A stretch of DNA of 64,000 bases. Source: Shinella kummerowiae. Its GTDB lineage: Bacteria > Pseudomonadota > Alphaproteobacteria > Rhizobiales > Rhizobiaceae. The DNA lies in contig NZ_WUMK01000003.1 in assembly GCF_009827055.1 (NCBI RefSeq), positions 310,001 through 374,000 on the forward strand, in the 5' to 3' direction. The position numbers and the translations under genes are program-made. Positions 15,837 to 23,637 of the stretch are shown here, one piece after another (the stretch's first letter is position 1; each line of letters starts with the position of its first letter). Below the pieces are notes generated by a model. It saw nothing but the letters and a program-made list of their open reading frames with translations. It was not told the DNA's origin and made no database searches.

Positions 15837-17078
15837 ATGGGCGCAACGGGACATCTCGGTACGGCGTGGCGCAAGCGCGACTATCACCGTCAATGGCTCT
15901 GGCGGGAAGCAAACCGCCTTTTCGATTTCTTCCAGAACCGGGCTTTCAATCCGCTCGGCGGCTTCCATGAACTGGACGCAGAGGGACGTCCCCTCAACCC
16001 CGGCAATCCGGTGCGCGGCATCCACTCCACGGCCCGCATGGTGCATTGCTTTTCCATCGGCAGCCTGCTCGGCCGCCCCGGCTCGGACGACATCGTCGAC
16101 CACGGCATGAAATATCTCTGGGAAAAGCATCGTGACCAGGAGCGCGGCGGCTACCATTGGTCGCTCGACAATTCCGGCCTTCTCGATTCCAGCAAACAGG
16201 GCTATGGCCACGCCTTCGTGTTGCTCGCTGCGTCGAGCGCCAAGCTTGCCGGCCACCCCGATGCCGATCGCATGATCGCCGATGTCGCCGACGTGCTGAA
16301 AAAGCGCTTCTGGGAGGACAAACACGGCGCGATTGCGGAAGAATTCGAAGCGGATTGGACGCCGGTTGCCGGCTACCGCGGGCAAAATTCCAACATGCAT
16401 CTGACGGAAGCGCTGATGGCGGCTTTCGAAGCGACCGGCGAAAAGACCTATCTCGACAAGGCGACAAGCGTTGCCGAACTCGTCATCCGCCGCCACGCGG
16501 GCGAAAACGGCTTTCGCGTGCCCGAGCATTTCGACGAGAACTGGGTTCTCGACAAGGAATATCGCGGCAACGAGATGTTCCGCCCCTCCGGCACCACACC
16601 CGGCCATTGGCTGGAATGGGCGCGCCTCATCCTTCAGCTCTATGCCCTCGGCGGCAAGAAACACGCCTGGATGCCGGAAGCGGCCAAGGCACTCTTCGCG
16701 CAGTCCATCGCGCTCGGCTGGGACAAGGAAAAGGGCGGGTTCTTCTATACGCTCGATTGGGACGACGCACCGGCAAAGCGCAACAAGCTGTGGTGGCCGA
16801 TGGCCGAGGGCGTCGGCGCGGCGGCTTTCCTTGCCGAACATCTGCCGAGCGATTTCCACGAGATCTGGTATCGCAAGATCTGGGATTCCATCGCCCGCCA
16901 TTTCCTGGATCAGGAGCGTGGCGGCTGGCATGAGGAACTCACAGAGGATCTCGTGCCGAGTTACACCCTTTTCGCCGGCAAGGGCGACATCTATCATGCG
17001 CTCCAGGCCTGCCTGATCCCGCTCTATCCGGCGACGGGCAGTCTGACCAAGGGCATCATCGAGGCAGGTGGCCACTAG
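15837..17078 (+). CDS. AGE family (N-acylglucosamine 2-epimerase-like) sugar epimerase/isomerase
   Basis: A 413-residue alpha/alpha-barrel protein of the N-acylglucosamine 2-epimerase / aldose-ketose isomerase family. It shows NPVRGIHSTARMVHCFSIGS, ERGGYHWSLDNSG, GYGHAFVLLAASSAK, GQNSNMHLTEALMAAFEATG and PGHWLEWARL with family-type catalytic His residues, and the late EERGGWHEEL-like block (QERGGWHEELTEDL). It interconverts aldoses and ketoses or epimerises C2 of a free sugar (YihS/mannose isomerase type is possible). The start is ATG 15837 after AAAAGGAGAA. It lies 260 bases behind the glycosyltransferase, so it may have its own promoter. Confidence 0.88.
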   Translation: MGATGHLGTAWRKRDYHRQWLWREANRLFDFFQNRAFNPLGGFHELDAEGRPLNPGNPVRGIHSTARMVHCFSIGSLLGRPGSDDIVDHGMKYLWEKHRDQERGGYHWSLDNSGLLDSSKQGYGHAFVLLAASSAKLAGHPDADRMIADVADVLKKRFWEDKHGAIAEEFEADWTPVAGYRGQNSNMHLTEALMAAFEATGEKTYLDKATSVAELVIRRHAGENGFRVPEHFDENWVLDKEYRGNEMFRPSGTTPGHWLEWARLILQLYALGGKKHAWMPEAAKALFAQSIALGWDKEKGGFFYTLDWDDAPAKRNKLWWPMAEGVGAAAFLAEHLPSDFHEIWYRKIWDSIARHFLDQERGGWHEELTEDLVPSYTLFAGKGDIYHALQACLIPLYPATGSLTKGIIEAGGH

Positions 17079-17113
17079 GCCGCCTGCCCTGCCGCCAGGC
17101 AGACGGGAGTGGA

Positions 17114-17521
17114 ATGATCGACATACCGGACCAGATCTCGACCGCGTGGATCGCCGCCGCCCTGGTGGCGTTCCTCGCCAAACACTTCCTGGCGGATTTT
17201 CTGCTCCAGACGGACTGGATGGTGGTGGGCAAGGAACAGCCGGACGGCTGGTTCCTGCCGCTTGCAGCCCATGCGGGCCTGCATGGGGCACTGACCGCCG
17301 CCCTCTTCCTCATCGTGTCGCCATCGCTGGTCTGGCTCGGCCTTGTCGACGCTCTGGTGCATGGCACAATCGACCGCTTGAAGAGCCTTGCCACGCGGCG
17401 CCAGAAACTCACGCCCCGGCAATCGGCCTTCTGGTGGCTCCTCGGCGTGGACCAGACGCTGCATCACCTGACGCATGTCGGTCTTTCGATCCTTCTCGCC
17501 GCGGCAGGCTCTGCGTCTTGA
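17114..17521 (+). CDS. DUF3307 family membrane protein
   Basis: A 135-residue protein with about three to four hydrophobic segments. It has the DUF3307 signature KHFLADFLLQTDWMVVGK, conserved His residues (AAHAGLHGALT, DALVHGTID) and LLGVDQTLHHLTHVG near the end. The His/Asp pattern inside the membrane hints at metal binding, but the function is unknown. GGGAG precedes the ATG. It follows the epimerase gene by 35 bases, and its stop lies only 3 bases from the stop of the convergent regulator gene. Confidence 0.75.
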   Translation: MIDIPDQISTAWIAAALVAFLAKHFLADFLLQTDWMVVGKEQPDGWFLPLAAHAGLHGALTAALFLIVSPSLVWLGLVDALVHGTIDRLKSLATRRQKLTPRQSAFWWLLGVDQTLHHLTHVGLSILLAAAGSAS

Positions 17522-17524
17522 CGG

Positions 17525-18418
17525 TCAGTCGGCCGCGCCCGCAGGGCGGGTCGTCGCCTCGTGCAGCAACAGGTCCGTCAGGGCCATATTGTCTGCAAAC
17601 CAGCGGTCGGCGGCATGCCACATCGATGACGTCAGGCATATATCATGACCGCCGCGCGTCGCCGTGGTCAGCAGACCGGCGTCGCGCGCGGCCTCGATGA
17701 TTCGGCGGATATGGGTGCGTGAAACGCCGGTTTGCGTGGCAAGCCGCTGATATCCGGTGGGAAACATGCTGTCGCCGCTTTCCCGCGCATCGCGCAACAG
17801 AAGCAGCAGGATCATGTAGCCGCAGTCGTGCGCGAAGAACGGGGCAAGCAGCAAATGCCGGCGGATAAGCCGGCTCAGTCCCGGGAGGTGCGCCAACGTC
17901 GCGCGCCGCATGGCACGATGCAGGTCAGCCGGAAGCGGGCCGTTATGTTTCCCGATAGGGGACCGACCAAAATCCGATACCGCCGTCACGAGGAGTCCGA
18001 GGATGCCGGCATCGCGAGCCAGAAGGGTAGCGCTCGGCACCAGCAGCCGCACACGCCGGTCCGAGGCATGGGGTTGCTGTGTCAGAAACCCGTATTTGCG
18101 TAGGCAAGAAACCTGCGCCTCGACACGGTTGCGGCTCGCGACACCCAGCTCGGTCACTTCGCGCTGCAGGCGCCCGAGTGTCAGCCATGTGGATGGCTGC
18201 GCCATGTCCTGCCCGGCATGAAGCGACAAGGCGGCGAGGTAACAGAGAAAGCGCCCCTCCTCCAGGATCAGCCGGTTGAACAGATGATTGCCTTCATAGA
18301 GGGCGAGCTTGCCGGCAATCAGCCGATCCCGGGTCTGCGCAAATCCGGGCGCGCCAAGAAATTCGAACGGCGGCACGCGAAACGCCACCGAGCTGTCTTC
18401 AAACGTATGCTGGTCCAT
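17525..18418 (-). CDS. Putative DNA-binding protein with two winged-helix segments
   Basis: A 297-residue protein that I do not assign to a named family. Residues about 78-130 look MarR-like (LGRLQREVTELGVASRNRVE, then LRKYGFL and a wing SDRRVRLLVPS). Residues about 230-270 form a second HTH (YQRLATQTGVSRTHIRRIIE, then ARDAGLLTTATRGG). Between them is a hydrophobic helical part (YMILLLLLRDA). The start is ATG 18418 with GGGGAAG. It is divergent from the AraC gene and convergent with the DUF3307 gene. It is probably a transcription factor, perhaps of the neighbouring polyamine-type operon (inference). Confidence 0.55.
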   Translation of the reverse strand: MDQHTFEDSSVAFRVPPFEFLGAPGFAQTRDRLIAGKLALYEGNHLFNRLILEEGRFLCYLAALSLHAGQDMAQPSTWLTLGRLQREVTELGVASRNRVEAQVSCLRKYGFLTQQPHASDRRVRLLVPSATLLARDAGILGLLVTAVSDFGRSPIGKHNGPLPADLHRAMRRATLAHLPGLSRLIRRHLLLAPFFAHDCGYMILLLLLRDARESGDSMFPTGYQRLATQTGVSRTHIRRIIEAARDAGLLTTATRGGHDICLTSSMWHAADRWFADNMALTDLLLHEATTRPAGAAD

Positions 18419-18488
18419 GTCTGCACTTCCCCAATCCGGAGCGGCGCGCTTTGTTTTGTTCTTATCTCGGCACCGCGGGTCCAAATGG

Positions 18489-18507
18489 CCCCATTTTTTC
18501 CATGGGG
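18489..18507. promoter_or_regulatory. Short inverted repeat in front of the two-wHTH gene
   Basis: CCCCAT (18489-18494) and ATGGGG (18502-18507) are exact inverse arms around 7 bases in the divergent space between the two regulator genes. It is a possible operator, but the arms are short. Confidence 0.25.
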
Positions 18508-18692
18508 TTGCAGCCTGCCGAAACTGTCAATTGTAATACTAACCCGAATGCGCAATATGAGACGGTAAGCCAAAAGAATGAGACACCGTGCCAAACGGCA
18601 AACCCGAGACCGCGACGAATTTTCAGGAACCTTCGCCCGTACCTATTCCTTGATAGGTCATGTCGCCTGTTGTTCGCCGGTCGTGAGATGCA

Positions 18693-19742
18693 ATGAGCCC
18701 TGCCGCCAAATTGCCGACCAACTCGATATCCGCCGCACCGGGCGCGGATTGCCGTCGGGCGAGCCAACTCTTTGCCGAGACGCTTGATCCGGTCTTCCGT
18801 ACGACCATCGCTACACCGGAACGCATTGACGATTTTCGCGCCGCCCTTTCCACCTATTTCATGGGGCCGGCCCTGTTTTTCGTCGCCGACATGCTGGGCA
18901 CCACCTATACGTTTTCCCGCGACTCCGCCCGCATCGCCCGAAGCGGACTGGACCTCATCCTCGTGCAGCGGACCCTTGACGGCAGCGATCTGCGGACCGT
19001 CAACGGGGTGACGATGCAAGTTGAAGCGGGCGATGTTTCCATCTTCGACCTGACACGCCCCCTGCATACCGAGACGCAACATTGCCGCAACCTCACGCTG
19101 GTGTTGCCGCGCCACCTGCTGTTCGGCACGGATGTGCAGAACGATGCCCTGCATGGCCTGCTCTTCAAGCGATCGACCAGCACCGCCCGGCTGATCGGCA
19201 GCCATCTGTGCGCGCTTTTCGAGGACCTGCCCGATATCACGCAGGCCGAGGCGCCGACGATCGTCACCGCCACCGCGAATCTCGTCACGAACCTCGTCGC
19301 GCCGGCGATCGCCGAGCGCCAGCAGCCGAGTCCCGCGGTGCGTGGCGCCGTCATCATGGAAATCCGCCGCTACATCGAGCAGCATATTGCCACGACGGAC
19401 CTTGGCCCGGACCATCTCTGCAAGATGTTCGGCTTGTCGCGCGCCTCACTGTACCGCCTGTTCGAACCGATTGGCGGCGTGACGGACTATATCCGCACCC
19501 GCCGGCTTCGCGCCGCCTTCGACATGCTGGCCAACGACCGAAAGCGCGGCGTCGGAGAGGTCGCCTATGCCTGCGGCTTCGCCGATATTTCCGCCTTCTC
19601 CCGCGCATTCCGCCACCAGTTCGGCATGAGCCCGAGCGAGGTACGCGACATGGGCGATCGCGGCCCTCTCTCCCTTGGCCCTGCCGAAAAACAATCGGCC
19701 ACCTCCGTGCACGATTGGTTGCGCTTCGTCGGCTCGCTGTAA
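18693..19742 (+). CDS. AraC family transcriptional regulator
   Basis: A 349-residue regulator with an AraC_binding_2-type N-terminal sensor domain and two C-terminal HTH motifs (LCKMFGLSRASLYRLFEPIG and VAYACGFADISAFSRAFRHQ, then FGMSPSEVR). The ATG at 18693 lacks a strong ribosome site. It sits 78 bases before, and in the same direction as, the aminotransferase-led operon, which it may activate. The ligand is unknown. Confidence 0.9.
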   Translation: MSPAAKLPTNSISAAPGADCRRASQLFAETLDPVFRTTIATPERIDDFRAALSTYFMGPALFFVADMLGTTYTFSRDSARIARSGLDLILVQRTLDGSDLRTVNGVTMQVEAGDVSIFDLTRPLHTETQHCRNLTLVLPRHLLFGTDVQNDALHGLLFKRSTSTARLIGSHLCALFEDLPDITQAEAPTIVTATANLVTNLVAPAIAERQQPSPAVRGAVIMEIRRYIEQHIATTDLGPDHLCKMFGLSRASLYRLFEPIGGVTDYIRTRRLRAAFDMLANDRKRGVGEVAYACGFADISAFSRAFRHQFGMSPSEVRDMGDRGPLSLGPAEKQSATSVHDWLRFVGSL

Positions 19743-19755
19743 CCATCTTGTCGTT

Positions 19756-19794
19756 TGACACTTGAAATCACATCAACCAATATGTGATCACATT
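19756..19794 (+). promoter_or_regulatory. Predicted sigma70 promoter with 12-bp palindromic operator
   Basis: TTGACA (19756-19761) and CAATAT (19779-19784) are separated by 17 bases, an excellent housekeeping promoter 27 bases before the aminotransferase ribosome site region. A perfect palindrome ATGTGATCACAT (19783-19794) overlaps the -10 end and start site, a repressor-type position. A half site ATCACAT lies just upstream (19768-19774). Confidence 0.6.
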
Positions 19795-19820
19795 TACTGA
19801 ATGGCCTGCTGGAGAACGGG

Positions 19821-21194
19821 ATGAAGAGGGCGGAACTGGAGGCGCGTGCCCACGCGCTTATCGACGCGGAAGCGGAGATTTTTCGTGCAAAACGGCCGCG
19901 TTGCGCGGCAGCGCATGACGAGGCCGCATCAGGTTTCTTCGACGGCGTGCCGCAACATTGGATGCTCGACTGGCCGACCCCCTTTCCCGTCGTGATCGAC
20001 CAGGCGAGCGGTGTCGAACTCGTCGATATCGACGGCAACCGCATCGTCGATGTCTGCCTCGGGGATACCGGCGCGATGTTCGGCCATGGCCCGGCCCCCG
20101 TTCTCGAAGCCCTCAAGAATGCAGGAACACGCGGCCTCACCACCATGCTGCCCTCCTCCGACGCGCAGATCGTCGGCCGCCTTCTCGTCGAACGCTTCGG
20201 CCTGCCGCGATGGCAGCTTGGCGCGACCGCCAGCGACGCAAACCGCTTCGCCATTCGCGTGGCGCGCGCCGTCACGGGACGGGCAAAGCTGCTTGTCTTT
20301 GATGGCTGCTATCATGGCGCCGTGGATGACACGCTCGTCGACCTCGTCGATGGCAAGACGATTTCGCGTCGCAACCTGCTTGGCCAGGTGCGCGATCTCG
20401 GCGAACTGACTGTTTCCATTCCCTTCAATGATGAAGCCGCGTTGGAAAACGCGCTTGCCGCGCACGACATTGCCTGCGTTCTCGCCGAGCCCGTCATGAC
20501 GAATTGCGGCATGATCCCACCCGAGCCGGGCTTCCACGATGCGCTGCGCCGCCTGACGCGCCGGGCCGGCACGCTGCTACTCATCGACGAGACGCACACC
20601 ATCTCGACCGGTCTTGGAGGCTACAGCAGGGTGCACGCCCTGGAACCGGACCTGATCGTCATGGGCAAGCCGATCGGCGGTGGCGTTCCGGTCAGTGTCT
20701 GGGGCATGACGCAGGCGATTTCGGACAAGCTGCATGTCATCCGCCGCGAGCAGAGCGGCCATGGCCATTCGGGCATCGGCACGACGCTTTCGGGCAGCGC
20801 GCTGCAACTCGCCTGCCTGCGTGCGTGCCTGGAACACGTCATGACCGAGGACGCCTACCGCAAGATGCAGGCCAATGCCGACCGGATCGAAGCCGGTTTC
20901 AAGGCCGCGATCGCCGCCGCCGGCCTCGACTGGACGGTCTCGCGCGTCGGCGCCCGGCTGGAAGTCGTCTTCTCGCCGGTGCCGGTGCGCAACGCGGCGG
21001 AAGCCCGCGCTGCCGCCTCCGACACGATCGAGGCCGCGCTGCATCTTTCCATGCTGAATCTCGGCTACCTGCTGACGCCGTTCCACAACATGGTCCTCGT
21101 CAGCCCAGCGCTTTCGGAAAAGCAGGCGGATGGTCTTGTCGATGCCTTTGCGGCCGTGCTTGGTCGCCTTGTGGAACGGAGGGCCGCCGCGTGA
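19821..21194 (+). CDS. Class III PLP-dependent aminotransferase (GSA-AT/aspartate aminotransferase family)
   Basis: A 457-residue fold-type I PLP enzyme. It shows VDICGN-like entry (DIDGNRIVDVCLGDTGAMFG), the cofactor region FDGCYHGAVDDT, LLLIDETHTISTG with the PLP-pyridine Asp, and the Schiff-base lysine at about K283 in DLIVMGKPIGGGVP. The ribosome site GGAG supports ATG 19821. The GSA-aminotransferase-like type often acts on amino groups of diamines or omega-amino acids. Its stop overlaps the GTG start of the glutamine-synthetase homologue. The context with a PuuA-like ligase and a polyamine deacetylase supports polyamine catabolism (inference). Confidence 0.88.
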   Translation: MKRAELEARAHALIDAEAEIFRAKRPRCAAAHDEAASGFFDGVPQHWMLDWPTPFPVVIDQASGVELVDIDGNRIVDVCLGDTGAMFGHGPAPVLEALKNAGTRGLTTMLPSSDAQIVGRLLVERFGLPRWQLGATASDANRFAIRVARAVTGRAKLLVFDGCYHGAVDDTLVDLVDGKTISRRNLLGQVRDLGELTVSIPFNDEAALENALAAHDIACVLAEPVMTNCGMIPPEPGFHDALRRLTRRAGTLLLIDETHTISTGLGGYSRVHALEPDLIVMGKPIGGGVPVSVWGMTQAISDKLHVIRREQSGHGHSGIGTTLSGSALQLACLRACLEHVMTEDAYRKMQANADRIEAGFKAAIAAAGLDWTVSRVGARLEVVFSPVPVRNAAEARAAASDTIEAALHLSMLNLGYLLTPFHNMVLVSPALSEKQADGLVDAFAAVLGRLVERRAAA

Positions 21195-22579
21195 GCCGAG
21201 ACCTCGCCGCCCGCCCGCCGGAGGCCGCCGATCCGTCCGAGGCGGACGCCTTTCTTGCCGCCCATCCGGAGATCACGGCCTTCGATCTCGTGCTGATCGA
21301 TCTCAACGGCATCACGCGCGGAAAGATCATCCGGCGGCATGAACTGCTGCCGATCTTCCGCTCCGGCCGCCACCTGCCCGGCTCGATCCTCGGCCTCGAC
21401 GTTACCGGCGAGGATGTCGAGGAAACCGGTCTCGTCTGGTCGGACGGCGATGCCGACCGACGCGCCTGGCCAATTGCTGGCTCGCTGGTGCCCCTGCCCT
21501 GGACCTCGCCGCCACGCGGCGAACTGCGCCTCGCCCTCTTCGAACTGGACGGCACGCCCATGGCTGCCGACCCCCGTCACGCGCTTGCCCGCCAGGTCCA
21601 GCTGCTCGAAGCCGATGGCCACCATCCGGTGCTCGCCTATGAGCTGGAATTCTACCTGCTCGACCGCGAGCGCACCGCGGACGGCAATTTCCAGCCGCTG
21701 CGCCTGCCACTGTCCGGCGAACGGCCGGATGGCATTCAGGTCTATGGCGTGACCGAACTCGACCGGTTGGAGCCCTTCATCGATGCCGTCTATCGCGGCG
21801 CGGAAGCGCAGGGCCTTCCCGTCGAAACCATGATCTCGGAATATGCCCAGGGCCAGTTCGAGCTCACATTGCGCCATGGCAGTGCGTTGCGAGCCGCCGA
21901 CGATATCACCATGCTGAAGCGCCTCATCCGCAGCCTTGCCGTGCGTCACGGCATGATGGCCTGTTTCATGGCCAAGCCGTTTGCCGGCCGCGCCGGATCC
22001 GGCATGCATGTGCATGCCAGCCTCGCCGATGCGGCGGGCAACAACCTCTTCGCCGATCGCGACGAGACGCTGTCGCCCCTCTTGAAACAGGCTGTTGCCG
22101 GGCTGCTGGAGACGATGCAAGAATCCATGCTCGTCTTCGCCCCGCACTTCAATTCCTGGCGCCGCTTTTCGGCCCAAAGCTATGCCCCGACCACGCCGAC
22201 CTGGGGCACCAACAATCGCAGCGTCGCCGTGCGTATTCCCGCCGGCGCCCCGGCTGGCCGCCATCTCGAACAGCGCGCGGCCGGCATCGATTCCAACCCC
22301 TATCTCGTCGGCGCGACAGTGCTTGCCGGCATGCGCAAGGGCATTCAGGAGAAAGCCGATCCCGGCCCGGAAACCACGACCTATGCCGAGAATGCGGGCG
22401 ACGAGCTGCCGCCGGACTGGCGCAGCGCCATCGAAACGGCAACCCGCTCCGCCTTCCTCAAGGAGGCACTCGGCGAGCGGCTGCACCACGTCTTCCTCGC
22501 GCTCAAGCGCGCCGAATACCGGCGGTTTGCCAACGAAGTGACGGCACTCGAACGCACGCTTTACGGCGAAGTCGTCTGA
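21191..22579 (+). CDS. Glutamine synthetase family protein, PuuA-like gamma-glutamylamine ligase
   Basis: A 462-residue GS-fold ligase. It has DLVLIDLNGITRGKIIRR at the N-terminal beta-grasp, catalytic-domain blocks YELEFYLLD, ISEYAQGQFELTL, GSGMHVHASL and NNRSVAVRIP, with the metal Glu/His and phosphate-binding Arg in place. Paralogues of this length next to aminotransferases and deacetylases are usually gamma-glutamylpolyamine synthetases rather than ammonia-assimilating GS, and the Tyr adenylylation loop of GlnA is not evident. The start is GTG 21191 in a GTGA overlap with the upstream stop. Confidence 0.87.
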   Translation: MSRDLAARPPEAADPSEADAFLAAHPEITAFDLVLIDLNGITRGKIIRRHELLPIFRSGRHLPGSILGLDVTGEDVEETGLVWSDGDADRRAWPIAGSLVPLPWTSPPRGELRLALFELDGTPMAADPRHALARQVQLLEADGHHPVLAYELEFYLLDRERTADGNFQPLRLPLSGERPDGIQVYGVTELDRLEPFIDAVYRGAEAQGLPVETMISEYAQGQFELTLRHGSALRAADDITMLKRLIRSLAVRHGMMACFMAKPFAGRAGSGMHVHASLADAAGNNLFADRDETLSPLLKQAVAGLLETMQESMLVFAPHFNSWRRFSAQSYAPTTPTWGTNNRSVAVRIPAGAPAGRHLEQRAAGIDSNPYLVGATVLAGMRKGIQEKADPGPETTTYAENAGDELPPDWRSAIETATRSAFLKEALGERLHHVFLALKRAEYRRFANEVTALERTLYGEVV

Positions 22580-22592
22580 CCGGGCGGATACA

Positions 22593-23627
22593 ATGAAGAC
22601 CTTCTACACCGCCGATCATCACCTGCATCACAGCGGCATGGAGCTTTCCTTCGGCCGTATTGTCGAAACCTTCGAGAAGCCGGAGCGCGCCGAAATCGTG
22701 CTTGCGCGGGTCAACCAGGCCGGGCTCGGCCCGGTGGTCGAACCGCCGTCCTACCCGCGCGCTGCGATCGAACGCATCCACACGCCGGATTATCTGGACT
22801 TTCTGGAAACGGTCTTTGCCGAATGGCGCGCCGCCGGCCGCGATGGCGAGGTCTGGCCCTATAGCTGGCGGCATCGCTCGATGCCGATGATCGATGCCCC
22901 GCCGTCCGGGCTGGACGCGCGCCTCTCCTACTATTCCTTCGACATGGCCGGCTCGATCACCGAGACGACATGGCAGGCTGCCAAACGCGCCGCCGATACG
23001 GCGCTTGCCGGCGCCGACGCGGTGCTGGCGGGTGAAAAGGCTGCCTTCTCGCTCTGCCGTCCGCCCGGCCACCATGCCGGCCGCGACTTCTTCGGCGGCT
23101 ATTGCTACCTCAACAACGCGGCTATCGCCGCCCAGCGCTTCCTGGACAATGGGCACGACCGTGTCGCGATTTTCGACGTGGACTATCACCACGGCAATGG
23201 CACGCAGGAAATCTTCTACGATCGCGACGACGTTCTGCTTGCCAGCCTGCACGGCGATCCGGATTTCGAATTCCCCTTCCACCTCGGCTATGCCCGCGAA
23301 CGCGGCGCCGGCGAGGGCGAAGGCTACAATCTCAACTATCCGCTGCCTGCCGGCACCGCCTGGCCGGAATGGCTGGCGGCCTTCGAAGATGCACATGCAC
23401 AGATCGGCGCTTATGCTCCCAGCGCCCTCGTCGTCTCGCTCGGTGTCGATACCTTCAAGGACGACCCGATCTCCCAGTTCAAACTGGAGAGCGAGCATTT
23501 CCTGACGATCGGCCGCCGCATCGCTGATTTCGGCCTGCCGACGCTGTTCGTCATGGAGGGCGGCTACGCGGTAGACGCGCTCGGCGTCAACGCGGTGAAT
23601 GTCCTGCAGGGTTTTGAAGGCGCCTGA
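22593..23627 (+). CDS. Histone-deacetylase-family acetylpolyamine amidohydrolase
   Basis: A 344-residue arginase/deacetylase-fold enzyme. The zinc and catalytic motifs are intact: PPGHHAGRDFFGGYCYLNNA (paired His near residue 160), FDVDYHHGNGTQEIFY (Asp and His zinc ligands), GVDTFKDDP (third Asp) and the transition-state Tyr in MEGGYAVD. Family members of this length cleave acetyl groups from acetylputrescine, acetylspermidine and related amines. It lies 13 bases after the PuuA-like gene and closes the operon. Its stop is 7 bases from the end of the convergent lldD gene. Confidence 0.88.
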   Translation: MKTFYTADHHLHHSGMELSFGRIVETFEKPERAEIVLARVNQAGLGPVVEPPSYPRAAIERIHTPDYLDFLETVFAEWRAAGRDGEVWPYSWRHRSMPMIDAPPSGLDARLSYYSFDMAGSITETTWQAAKRAADTALAGADAVLAGEKAAFSLCRPPGHHAGRDFFGGYCYLNNAAIAAQRFLDNGHDRVAIFDVDYHHGNGTQEIFYDRDDVLLASLHGDPDFEFPFHLGYARERGAGEGEGYNLNYPLPAGTAWPEWLAAFEDAHAQIGAYAPSALVVSLGVDTFKDDPISQFKLESEHFLTIGRRIADFGLPTLFVMEGGYAVDALGVNAVNVLQGFEGA

Positions 23628-23637
23628 AGCGCCTTCA
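23615..23637. terminator. Compact hairpin shared by two convergent gene ends
   Basis: TGAAGGCGC (23615-23623) and GCGCCTTCA (23629-23637) form a perfect 9-bp stem with a 5-base loop that contains the stop of the deacetylase gene and touches the stop of lldD. No long T-run follows on either strand, so termination may be weak or assisted. Confidence 0.45.
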
